The notes below the pieces were generated by a model, which was not told the DNA's origin, made no database searches, and saw only the letters and a program-made list of their open reading frames with translations. Shown in pieces: positions 1 through 12,600 of a DNA stretch of 64,000 nt (positions are counted from its first letter, which is position 1; each line of letters starts with the position of its first letter). This DNA comes from Candidula unifasciata (lineage: Eukaryota > Mollusca > Gastropoda > Stylommatophora > Geomitridae). The stretch lies in contig CAJHNH020000202.1 of the NCBI GenBank assembly GCA_905116865.2, positions 179,501-243,500 on the forward strand, in the 5' to 3' direction. The translations under genes and the position numbers were made by a program.

Positions 1-472
1 GGCACAGTAATTATAGCATGTGAGATTTTTATGTTGTCTAGTGTGTACTTCTATCTTTCGACTTCTTTCTATAAGTGCCAATCAATACATTATCTGTTTA
101 TTACATGCATAATATTCCTACCGTCTCAAGGGTTCCCCCTCTGTTTAATTATTTTCCCATGTGTGTTCCACTCAATTATGGGGAAAATGTGAATAGACTC
201 ACTGTCTCCCTGACAAGAATAATGTCAGTCTACTTATTCGTGGTTTCTTTCCAAGCCACAATGCATCTGCTTGAGAATCAAGGAACCAACAATCTGCATA
301 TAAAAAAGCCTGATTTGTAAAATAGATGTGCATGCAACACTCAAGTTCTGGAGCGAGACTACGGTCCAGAAGTGGATAAACAGCCAGAACTTTCCGCTGG
401 AGTTAGCAGCTGGTGTACATCCTTAGTATATTTAAAAATAACACACACCAAAAAAAGCAGCTTAGTTCTTAC
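1..472. other. cic intron with an S1 SINE piece
   Basis: No exon is recognised. Bases 285-416 are a forward S1 fragment (ctgcatataaaaaagcctg ... cagccagaactttccgc). The remaining 280 bases are AT-rich unique sequence. Confidence 0.6.
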
Positions 473-637
473 ACTGAGAGAGTGGTGTTTTCATGCACTC
501 TGTGGCTACAGGAACATGAGCAGTTGTTGCCTTGACCCGGTTAGATTTTGTGTGAAAGTTGGAGCTGCTGATGTAACCAATCTCTGCTGCTTTGCCTTCC
601 ACTGGCACAGACATGGTGTTTGCTTTGATGGTGGAGC
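473..637 (-). CDS. cic: cic exon: VKA..A..PV block (last exon in window)
   Basis: 165 nt. The acceptor is ttcctgtctggtag. The preferred donor is cagt|gtaaga; an overlapping GT one base pair earlier is possible, so the exact end is uncertain by 2 nt. It encodes [20 protein letters not shown] and [15 protein letters not shown]. The latter resembles the KVKAAIASIPV block preceding the C-terminal region of capicua. The gene continues left of the window. Confidence 0.85.
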
Positions 638-3600
638 CTACCAGACAGGAACAAATACAGTCTTCACAGATTACACCAGAACTGGACTATATGGTATAAA
701 ATACAAATACTATCCACACTGATCACATAAGAACTAGTCTACTACTACTTCTTAAAGTCCATGCTGTGTGGCTTTGGTAGTCCTGTCTTCCCACAACCTT
801 CTGTCTTGTGTACATTCAATCAACTCTTGACACAAATGATCTTCCATGCCATGATGACAAACTGTCCTGCATCTTCTCTCTGTCTGTCTCTCTTCTCAGA
901 CAGGGCCTACGTGCCCAATTTGTAACCCTTTGAAAATAAAGTTTGTTCATTCCCCTCCCAAATTTCCTACTTTCATAATGTGCTCCACTGTTCTCCTTAT
1001 CATGAGATGATCAAAGAATATAGATTGTCTCTGATGTGGGCAATCAGTTCTCATTGTGAATTAATTTCTTTCATCTTCATTACTCTTTTTATCTGTCCAG
1101 GGTATTTTCATCTTTTGTCTATATAAAATCACATCTCTGCAGCTTCCAAAATTTTTTTTTTTACTCCAGATGTCCATGATCCACTTTCCTTTATCAGGAT
1201 AGGATTTAAATAGCTTCACTGACTACCTGTGCCCTAGTCTACGGGGCATAAAATACAATCTTCACTGACTACATGTGCCCCAGTCTACAGAGTGGAATAT
1301 ACAATCTTCACTGACTACATGTGCCTCTGTCTACAGAGTGGAAAATACAATCTTCACTGACTACATGTGCCCCAGTCTACAGAGTGTAAAATACAATCTT
1401 TACTGACTACATGTGCCCCAGTCTACAGAGTGTAAAATACAATCTTCAATGACTACATGTGCCCCAGTCTACAGAGTGGAAAATACAATCTTCACTGACT
1501 ACATGTGCCCCAGTCTACAGAGTGGAAAATACAATCTTCACTGACTACATGTGCCCCAGTCTACAGAGTGTAAAATACAATCTTCAATGACTACATGTGC
1601 CCCAGTCTACAGAGTGGAAAATACAATCTTCAATGACTACATGTGCCCCAGTCTACAGAGTGGAAAATACAATCTTCACCGACTTCATGTGTCCTAGTCT
1701 ATGAGACGTAAAATACAATCTTCACCGACAACATGAGGCCTACTCTTTGTGATACATACTAGAAATACAATCTTCACTGAAACTGCAAGTAGAATCTTCA
1801 CTGACTGTATGAGAACTAATCTACGGGGCATGAAATACAATCTTCACTGAAACTGCAAGTAGAATCTTCACTGACTGTATGAGAACTAATCTACGGGGCA
1901 TGAAATACAATCTTCACTGAAACTGCAAGTAGAATCTTCACTGACTGTATGAGAACTAATCTACGGGGCATGAAATACAATCTTCACTGAAACTGCAAGT
2001 AGAATCTTCACTGACTGTATGAGAACTTATCTACGGGGCATAAAATACAATCTTCACTGACAACACAGAGTCTATGTGACTATACCTGGGTACATTTTGG
2101 TGTTCGCTGTCTGAGGTACTGACTGCACACTCGTCATACCATGCACAGGCTTGGGTGCAATCTGTAGCTGTGTCGTGGGCACGCCTCCAGATGTAGATAC
2201 AGCATGCAAATGTGGTCCAGTCAGTGTCCCGCTGGTAAAATGTACCTGGCTAGCTGCTGTACTACTTGTCGCCTGACTCATTACCAGGTTAGGGGATGAG
2301 ATGGGATGTGGGGATTGAACCAGCAGTTGTCCTGAAAAATAGGTTATTAATAAAGTGTGACTTTTGAATTAGGTGTTAACATTTTCCCCCAAGAACTCTA
2401 TTTTAAAAAAAAGATGAATCATGACTGTGAGGCGAAGTGTGTGGACTGACGAGAGCATGAAAATTGAAATAGATCATGTAATACGCGAGTTGAATGATTG
2501 AAAGGTTACTAAAGTCAGGAATGATTGGGAATGATCAGTCTTGTTTTGGAATCCAGGAATGGTGTGTCTGACGGTATGGAGAAAGTGCTTGTGGAATGAA
2601 TGAATCGAGTTACAAGTGAATGACTGAATCAGATTTGGCTGTGAAGTCTGAGACAAAACTTGGCTACACGTTTGGCCTGACTTGTTTGATCAAGGCTGGA
2701 CATGTGTGTGACTGTTTCAACTTGGAAGGTTGTCACTGTCAAGCTGTTGCTGTGGTAATGTCTATGTGTGTTTCACTATGAAGGTAATATTGATATATTG
2801 CTATCAGAGGCCGAACTATCTTTGCCTAGACAGTTTCCTCTGTGTGCACTGGCTGGGAGACAGCTGTATGAACAAAAAAATATTGACATCAGCTGTTCGT
2901 TTTGTTCATTAATTCAACATGTTGAAGCGTATGTTAGTATGTGAGAAGTCTGTAAATGACAAGAGCCAAGAGACTGGGGGTAAAGAGAGTCACTGCAGTT
3001 GTTGCTTCTCACTTCTTCAATTTTCACATTGCACATGTTGCTTCGCACTTCTTCAATTTTCACATTGCAGTTGTTGCTTCGCACTTCTTAAATTCTCCAC
3101 CTAATTCCATAATACTGAATTAAAAAGAATGCTCTGTGGCAAATTTAACATGGTCTTTAACAGAACATGCCTGTCATGTCAACTGTAACTTTCTAAATTT
3201 AAAACATTCTTTTTTCTTTTTTTGTGTAATGACCTCAGTGGCAAAGTGGTCAACCCTTTTGCAATGTGATTTGAAAGGCCACTGTTCAGTTTCAGTTTGT
3301 GCCATTGCGTTCAGGAGTGCAGATTTACCAGATATCCATGGGAATCATCACTAGAGCTGAAGAGTTCACGCTTTATGTGATGCTCTTATCAAGCGATTGA
3401 AAGAGACTGGGCCACACAGGATCAAAATTGGTGCAAAGCTGCACATCTCGTCTATAAAACACTGATAATTTTGTTGTATCTGAACAAAGTGTAAGAGTCA
3501 CAGCTTATTTTTAATTACTGTTCGAGTCTGGCACCGACAACACCTCATGGCAGTCACAGTAACAATCACATTTTTATCAAACCAACAGTTAAAGAGTTAA

Positions 3601-6600
3601 AATTGTATTACCAGGCTGTACAGGACTGACATATGCAGGTATATAGTGAACTTTTTGCAGAGTGTCTCCTTTGCCTCCAGAAGTCAAGCTCATGGCTGTT
3701 TGGATTCTGCAGTAGAAAACACACACACAAGTACAACAACAGAATCTAGTATGTTTGATGAAGTGACTGGTAGCTATATATTCACACTTGTCTACATGAA
3801 AAAAGAATCCATGATTATTTATAATACTGTGATGAGACAAAGGACTGCAACAAAACTATGAGTAAACTTTATTGCCCTCCCAGACTTAGTTCCTCAAGAG
3901 AATGCCATATACAGAGCTTCACAAACCTATTTCTTCAAGAACCTGCCAAATTTAATATAAAGAAACTTAACTGAAATCACAGGCTCTAGTTCTTTAGGAA
4001 AAAGCACAAACAGATAAGACATCATCATCATCATAAACCACTTCTGCCGTTAAGCATCGTGGGGAGGAATAATTTGCAATCCAGTGCACGTTGGCTGCCA
4101 CTGGCTACTGTCATGCCACAAAGACGTAGAGTGTCTTTAATGTTGTCGATCCATGTTTTACGCGGTCGGAAAAGATAAGACAAGACAGATAAATGTACAG
4201 ACAGTAAGACAGAGACAGTCAGAGGCTGTTCACTTTCTTTCTGTTTGCTGGCTGTGAATTCTAGCAGAAAGTCTTGGCCGTTCTTCCATTTGGACTTTGG
4301 CTTCCTACCAGGACCAGAGTTTTGCGTGTACATCCGTTTTACTGGCTTATTTGTGTGCAGCAGAGGTTGTACACAATCTCACAAATCTACTTCTTCAAGA
4401 ACCACACAAGAACACATTCCAGTGAACTCACTGCACTAGTTTTTCCAGAAATTAGCCATGTACAGAAAGTAACAGTAACAGCCGTGTACAGAAAGTAACA
4501 GTCACAGCCGTGTACAGAAAGTAACAGCCGTGTACAGAAAGTATGTTGTGAGCAGAAAGTAACAGTAACAGCCGTGTACAGAAAGTAACAGTAACAGCCA
4601 TGTACAGAAAGTAAGTTGTGAACAGAAAGTAACAGTAACAGCCCTGTACATAAAGTAACTATAACAGCCATGTAAACAAAGTATCAGTAACAGCCGTGTA
4701 CACAAAGTATCAGTAACAGCCCTGTACATAAAGTAAATGTAACAGCCATGTACATAAAGTAAATGTAACAGCCATGTACATAAAGTAAATGTAACAGCCA
4801 TGTACATAAAGTAAATGTAACAGCCCTGTACATAAAGTAAATGTACCAGCCATGTACAGAAAGTAAATGTACCAGCCATGCACAGAAAGTAAATGTAACA
4901 GCCATGTACAGAAAGTAAATATAACAGCCATGTACAGAAAGTAATGATAACAGCCATGTACAGAAAGTAAATGTAACAGCCATGTACAGAAAGTAAATGT
5001 AACAGCCATGTACAGAAACAAAATGTAACAGCCATGTACAGAAAGTAAATGTAACAGCCATGTACAAAAACAAAATGTAACAGCCATGTACAGAAAGTAA
5101 CGATAACAGTCATGTACAGAAAGTAACAGCAAAGCACTTTTTTTAAAACTCCGGTGGTGCATCTGGCACATGATGTTGGTCTAATCAACAGACTAGTCAA
5201 TACTTGATGTGTGATGTGGTTAACTCCGGTGGTGCATCTGGCACATGATGTTGGTCTAATCAACAGACCAGTCAATACTTGATGTGTGATGTGGTTGGTG
5301 CATCTGGCACATGATGTTGGTCTAATCAACAGACCAGTCAATACTTGATGTGTGATGTGGTTAACATCACACCAGAGCTTTTACTTCCCAAGACACTTCA
5401 ATTAGCTGGTACCTATTTCAGGCTGGATCAATATGGACGAAGATCAATTTTCAAGAAAACATCAGAGACTCCCAAATTAGTGAGGACTATTCTCACAGCA
5501 CTCGGGACACATTCATAGTCTCTCTGATCTCCTTCTCAGTAGCTCCACAAGGTGAAACGACTGATCCTGCCCATTCTGTATTGATTAACTGAATTTGTTG
5601 GGCTCATGGTGAAAACTACATGTCTGGCTGCAATTAACACCCCCCCCCCCTCCCCCCACCACCACACACAGTCTGAACAAGGATTCTAAGTCCTGCTTGT
5701 TGTCGAGATCTTCTCTGCGATATGCAGCTTGATTACATTAATTACACCATCCTATCCAGTGCTGAGCCAGTTGCGGTAACCACCTTTTCTGCCAGATAAT
5801 TTGCGTGTTCATTGCCTTGAACACCCGCACACCCAGCCCAGGGATAAAGGTTACGCAAGTTATTGGTGATGTATTTAATGAGAGAATCCATTCTTGTCTG
5901 ATGAAACCCACCTAGATTTTCTTGTGCACATTCGCTGAATCAGTCAGTATGCACGCATATGTCACTTCTCGACTACCCAGCCATGTCACTGATCTTGTTG
6001 CAGCCATCTCCTTCATGGTTTTTCCCGGTGTGCTCATATTGAACACCCATGCGCTTCATTTGCCATCAGGTGACTGATCCATCCGTGACCTTCAGAACAA
6101 GAGGCAAGCATCTAGGCGTCGAGCCCCTGCTACTTCCCATATACCCAGAGGAAAAGATGTTTAATAAACTTGCTTCTATGTGGTTGGCAGAAGTGCATGC
6201 TGCCAGTTTGGCCTCTGAGACTCCCCATATACCCAAAGGACAAGATGCTTAATAAATTCATTTCTGTGTGGTTGGCAGAAATACATGGTGCCAGCTGGGC
6301 TTGTGCGGATCCCCATATACAAAGATAACGAGATATTTAATAAACTCACTTCTGTGTGGTTGGCAGAAGTACATGCTGCTGGTGGGACCTCATGCCTCCC
6401 TGTACAATGGCTGTTGCCTGAGTGACGATGCTAGTGGGTGTTGCCTGGAGACTTGGAATGTTCTGGGGAGTGGCTACAGAAAGACAAACTATTGGCTGAA
6501 CAAATGCCCCAGCAGGAATCTGCACTTGTTCCGTGCCTCCAGAAGTGAAGGTGGCCGGAGACTGCACCAACATGGCAACCTGGAGACACAACAAAATATT

Positions 6601-9600
6601 TTGTTGTATCTATTAACTCCAATGAAAACCTTAATTTTTCTTTAATCAGTTCCAAGAAAGCAAACTGCTACATTGCGTAGAAGGATTATAAATAGAACCA
6701 AAGTTTTCACTAGTGTAGGTGTGATCAACGCATTAACAGTCAGAATACACATTTTTGGAATACACAAGGATAAGCCATTAAGTAACAACAGCAAAAGCCT
6801 CACCCAATACTAGGGGAAATCAGAATAGATTAACTATAAACAAAGATAAATTATAATAAGCATTTATAAAATGTGTGACAACACAAGATGAGATGGTTGG
6901 GACACACTTGGAATAATCAACTGTACATTAGGCACTGCTTTAGACAGAAAGAGTTCAGAAATGGGCTTGCCAGCCCTGTTACATTCCCCCCTTAAGAGAA
7001 AATAGAACAGAAGAAAGACAGAAAACAGCTGCTTTGACTACTGCTTGCTGTTAAAAGAATATGATGTTGAAATTATGTAGACCTAACACAATGTGCCAAT
7101 CACCCTCTTAACTCTTCTGAGTCCCAAGGAACGCATCATACGTTTACAGGTTCCTACCTAGAAGCCCAATGAACGCATGATGCGCCGATTTTATGTCTCT
7201 ATTCACTACTCCTTGGGTCTGTGATGCTAAACCCCCTAGGACTCAAAGAGTTAACACCTTTAGTACTAGTTATGTGTCAGCAAATCCCCAAGTGGAACAA
7301 AAATTATGAATGCTGAACAAATATTAAACACAGTGGAGTGGCCACTTGCATAGCCAGATTTCCTCAGCATGGTTTGACCATAGGTAAAATGTAAACAAAA
7401 ACACATTATTTATTAGCGGTTACTCACAAGGGTAATCGCATCACACACTATGCATTGCTTGGGACCGAAAGATTTGAGGGCAAACACAGAAGAAGATGAT
7501 CATCATCATCAGTTCTCATTAGGCCTAGTGGCACATGAGGCTTCAGAGAGGACTTTCCATGCTTTCCTGTCCTGTGCAATCTTCAATGCAGTTTTCCATG
7601 TCAAAGATGCCGCACTCAGGTCACTTTCCATCGTTCATCTCCATGTTGTTTTTGGGCGCCCCTGTTTTCTCTTTCCCTCTGGTGTCCATGGGAGAGCTGT
7701 TTTGGCGGGTATATCAGGATTCATTCTCATAACGTGGCCAAGCCTTTTCCATCTTCTCTTGGTTATCATACTGTCTAAAGTTTCTTGGTTTGTGACTTGA
7801 AGTAGTTTAGTATTTGAGAATGTATCTGGCCAGAAAATTTTGATAACTCCAGCATTCCGCTCCATAAAGAAGAACTGGCAAAATGATGCTCTTGTAGAGT
7901 CGGAGTTTCGTTCCTCTGCAGTAACTGTTGGATTTCCAAATTTGCCTCATCCTTGCAAAAGCAGCTCTAGCTTTGTTCAGACGTGACTGTTATGTCCTCT
8001 TCGGTCCCTTCCAGCACGGACACCACACTGCCAAGATATGAGAAATGTTCTACATTTTCAAGAGTTTGGTTATTTATGATCACTGGTTGTTGGTTTGGAC
8101 TGCTTGTCATGATCTTAGTTTTCTTTGTAGTTATTCTCCGTTATAAAGTTAATATAAAATCCGTGTGTGATAAAAGACAGCAATAGCATCAAATCAAGTG
8201 GATTCTGGGGTTGCACTGCCCCCCCCCCCCACCCCCCCCCCCCCACCTACAAGCATGTCATAAAAGACAACTAATTAGGAGTGTTTCCTTTGAAGTCAGA
8301 GTGCATCTACCTGAGAGGCCAGGAGCCAACTATACATATGCATGCGAAACATTCAAATTCAAAAGTTCTATAACAAGACTACGTCCAGAAATGGATGAAC
8401 AACCAGAACTTTCCACTACAGTTTACAGCTGGTGAACGAGAAGAAGAAATTATCTCTTGAATGATCAAGTAACATATGGTACGTTGGTTGGTGCTGAAAG
8501 AGTTAATTCTTCTCGTCTCTTTGTGTAGTTATAATGATTTCTATGTTGATTTCATCAAACACTGAAATCAGTTACAAAAATAGTATTAAGATATAATGAG
8601 TTAAAGCAGCCCCTGCTAGCACTGAAAAGTTTGAAAAAAAAAACAACAATAACAAAAAACTAACATATTCCTGAAATGTCGAAGCTTACCTGTTGGGAAC
8701 TGGGTGCCGACGAGACCACTGTACGAAACTGTATCTTCCCTGGAGGAACCGGGCTAGCCTGGCCAGATGCAGCAGTGCTTGTCACGGTGAGAAAATTGCC
8801 AGGCTGGACCGTGCTACCTGGCAATGCCATCTGAAGGACCTTACTTCCCTGCACTGGCTGGACTTGTAAAGAAGGCAAGATGTACCTGTGTGGGAGACAC
8901 AGGGGTGTGTGTGTGTGATACAATAACAGAAAAAACACCTAAAAACCTAGAACCGAGTGTGTGCGAATGTAAGTGAGTGACAGCAGTTAAACAAGCACGC
9001 GCGCATGCATGTGTGTGTGTGTAACATTTTTTATCCCAACAATAGCAGTGGATAGCTGTAAGTATTCCCAACCGCTTTATTTTCAAATTGGGGGTTGAAG
9101 CGTAGGGAAGATGGCCTCACCACTGTAAATACTATCTTTGCCGAGTAGATAAATTTTGCTAGCTGGGGACAGCAATCCATCTAAGGGAGCTCATCCTAAT
9201 AAAAAAAAAAAGCATGCTAGAGTCAGAGGTGCTGGGCCAAGAAGGCCAGAAAGGTGTCACAGCCGAACCTAAAAACTACGGCAAAATGCAAAACCTCCCT
9301 GTAATGCCGGTGTCTGAAAATGAGAATGGTGGCTGTGAGGACAGGGATGCAAATTTTGTGTGGTTTTTTACTAGCATAGGAGCACAGCTTCTTCTTGAGT
9401 TGACCGGCTGTTAAAGTTTTGGCTGTTTGTCTATTTCTTAAATTTAATCTTGTTCCAGAAGTTTTGCATGTACACCCATTTTACAGATCTGGCTTATTTT
9501 TATTAATGCAGACTGTTGGTTCCACGCCTCTCAGTCAGGCAGAGGCACTTCGAATAGAATACCCTTAATCAGCTACATTTACAACATGCTTATTGGGGGG

Positions 9601-12600
9601 ATTATTGGTCTATTCTTTTCCCTCTCTTCTCTCTTAGGTCTATTCTTTTCCCTCTCTTCTCTCTTAGGTCTATTCTTTTCCCTCTCTTCTCTCTTAGGTC
9701 TATTCTTTTCCCTCTCTTCTTTCTTAGGTCTATTCTTTTCTCTCTGTTCCCTCTTAGGTCTATTCTTTCCCCCCTCCGAATCCAATGGGGAAGGAGCAGA
9801 TCAATCACAGAGTAACCCATCTGCGGTGAAGCTGGAACCTCAAACTACAGCCCGATAACCAGAAGATGGAGACACTTTAACCCATCTGCCATGAAGCTGG
9901 AACCTCAAACGACAGCCTGATAACCAGAAGATGGAGACACTTTAACCCATCTGCGGTGAAGCTGCAACTTCAATCTACAGCCTGATAACTACAAGATGTA
10001 GACACTTTAACCCATCTGCGGTGAAGCTGAAACCTCCACCTACAGCCCAATAACCAGAAGTTGTAGACACTTTAACCCATCTGCGGTGAAGCTGAAACCT
10101 CCACCTACAGCCCAATAACCAGAAGTTGTAGACGCTTTAACCTTTCTGCGGTGAAGCTGGAACTTCAACCTACAGCCCGATAACCAGAAGATGTAGACAC
10201 TTTAACCCATCTGCCGTGAAGCTGGAACCTCATCCTACAGCCCGATAACCAGAAGATGTAGACACTTTAACCCATCTGCGGTGAAGCTGGAACTTCAACC
10301 TACAGCCCAATAACCAGAAGATGGAGACACTTTAACCCATCTGCCGTGAAGCTGGAACCTCAACCTAGAGCCCAATAACCAGAAGTTGTAGACACTTTAA
10401 CCCATCTGCCGTGAAGCTGGAACCTCAACCTACAGCCCGATAACCAGAAGATGTAGACACTTTAACCCATCTGCGGTGAAGCTGGAACTTCAACCTACAG
10501 CCCAATAACCAGAAGATGGAGACACTTTAACCCATCTGCGGAGAAGCTGGAACCTCAACCTACAGCCCAATAACCAGAAGATGGAGACACTTTAACCCAT
10601 CTGCCGTGAAGCTGGAACCTCAACCTACAGCCCGATAACCAGAAGATGTAGACACTTTAACCCATCTGCCGTGAAGCTGGAACCTCAACCTACAGCCCAA
10701 TAACCAGAAGATGGAGACACTTTAACCCATCTGCCGTGAAGCTGGAACTTCAACCGACAGCCCGATAACCAGAAGATGTAGACACTTTAACCCATCTGCC
10801 GTGAAGCTGGAACCTCAACCTACAGCCCAATAACCAGAAGATGTAGACACTTTAACCCATCTGCGGTGAAGCTGGAACTTCAACCTACAGCCCAATAACC
10901 AGAAGATGGAGACACTTTAACCCATCTGCGGTGAAGCTGGAACCTCAACCTAGAGCCCAATAACCAGAAGATGGAGACACTTACCTAACATGAGTGGGCT
11001 GCTGTGAAGAGAAGCTGAGTGTTTGTATACTCTGCGGCTGTGCCAGGCCCTGGGACAGTGTTGATGGTGTGGCTTTGAGGACCAGGTTGTTCAGCAACAG
11101 GGTCTGCTGTTGAATAAACATTGGTTCTTTATTAATATCCTACCCCAGATGACGTCACAGGACAGTCCAACATTTTAGAGGATGGTAAGACTGGGTTTCC
11201 CTGTTTTCTGATGCTTTTAACAACCCCAAAACATCTAGAACTGGCCTTAACCCTAACCCACCTATGTACCATGAGAAAGTGCAGCCTAGGTCATACGACT
11301 GTATGCAGCCTAGGTCCCATGACTGCATGCAGCCTAGGTCCCATGACTGCATGCAGCCTATCTACCAATCCCTGAAATATTATACTGTCCCGTGACCTGT
11401 GGATTTCCCCTGTTTAGGGTAGGATATTAATAAAGCATGCAAACATGTGATAGGTCTGAGCATATCTGAACAGGAGTTAATTCATCCAAAGTTTAAAGTC
11501 TAAAGCCTTCTTCTTAGCACTCACCAGCTGTAAACTTTGGTGAAAAGTTATAGTTTTTCGTCCACTTCTGAACTCTGGTCTTGTTTCAGACTTGAGTTGC
11601 GCTTGCACATTCGTTTTACAGAGCTGGCTGATTTGTTTGCTGGGATCTACCACAAGAAGTAGCCCCGGCTACCCACATGTGGATAAGTCTGAAGTCAAAA
11701 AGATGGACTTCTTTGCACAAGATTATCTCAACTGGCTGGGTCTCTCTCTACAGTGTGGCTAGCCACCTGCTGGAAGCAACATACAAAGCACGAACTCTGC
11801 AACTCCAATGACGATCCATCAGGTATTTCATGAACCAAATTATACAGTTCACGAAACAAACCCATGACCTTTAGAGAGCAAGGTAAATGGCTTGACCACT
11901 TCACCATGGAAAGTTTCACCCATTCATCTGTAAATATTTCTTCCTTAACTTTTCAGTCCCAGGCATATGTACTTTTTAAAGGATCCGTTTACAAACAGGC
12001 ACTTTGGAATATGATGTGACCTATATTTTTATATGCCAATCAAACACCTTAAGAGTGGTGGGTCAACATCCTGCTGTCCGCCTTTACTACCCAGGACTAT
12101 GTAAAAGGCATCCATTTTTGGCTGGGTCCACATGGGAGTCGAGGTGAATTTTGAAAACAATCCGCAATGATGGGGATTTGAATTCAAGACCAGAAACAAC
12201 ACGCCCATTCATTGTCATTACCAGAAATCAGAACACTTATCAAAGGACAATACAAGGGATTGTGGAGAGAACAAACTAACAGTAAACATCCACAAGACCC
12301 CATCAGCAGACTCAACAGAAAGCAACATACAACAATTTTCCGTCTACAAACAGGACACTGCAGGCTCAACTACCACATGTATAAAATAAAGATTGTACAG
12401 TCCCCGCAGTGTGCCTGTCAAACAGGACCCCAAACACCTGAGCACATTTTGCAGACCTGCCCACTCTACCTGCAACTTCGAAAAGACACCTGGCCTCAAG
12501 AGCAAAGTGTGCAGAGCAAGCTATGGGGAACCATGCAGGACTTGCAGCTGACATGCGAGTTCATAGAGGCAACCCACCTGATGGTCTGATCTGAGCATTT

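Noticed and set aside
372..722. Plus-strand open frame of 116 codons
   Set aside because: It is the shadow of the minus-strand cic exon 473-637.
4502..5341. Cys/Tyr-rich 279-codon open frame
   Set aside because: Follows the 20-26-bp array and three S2-derived units; not coding.
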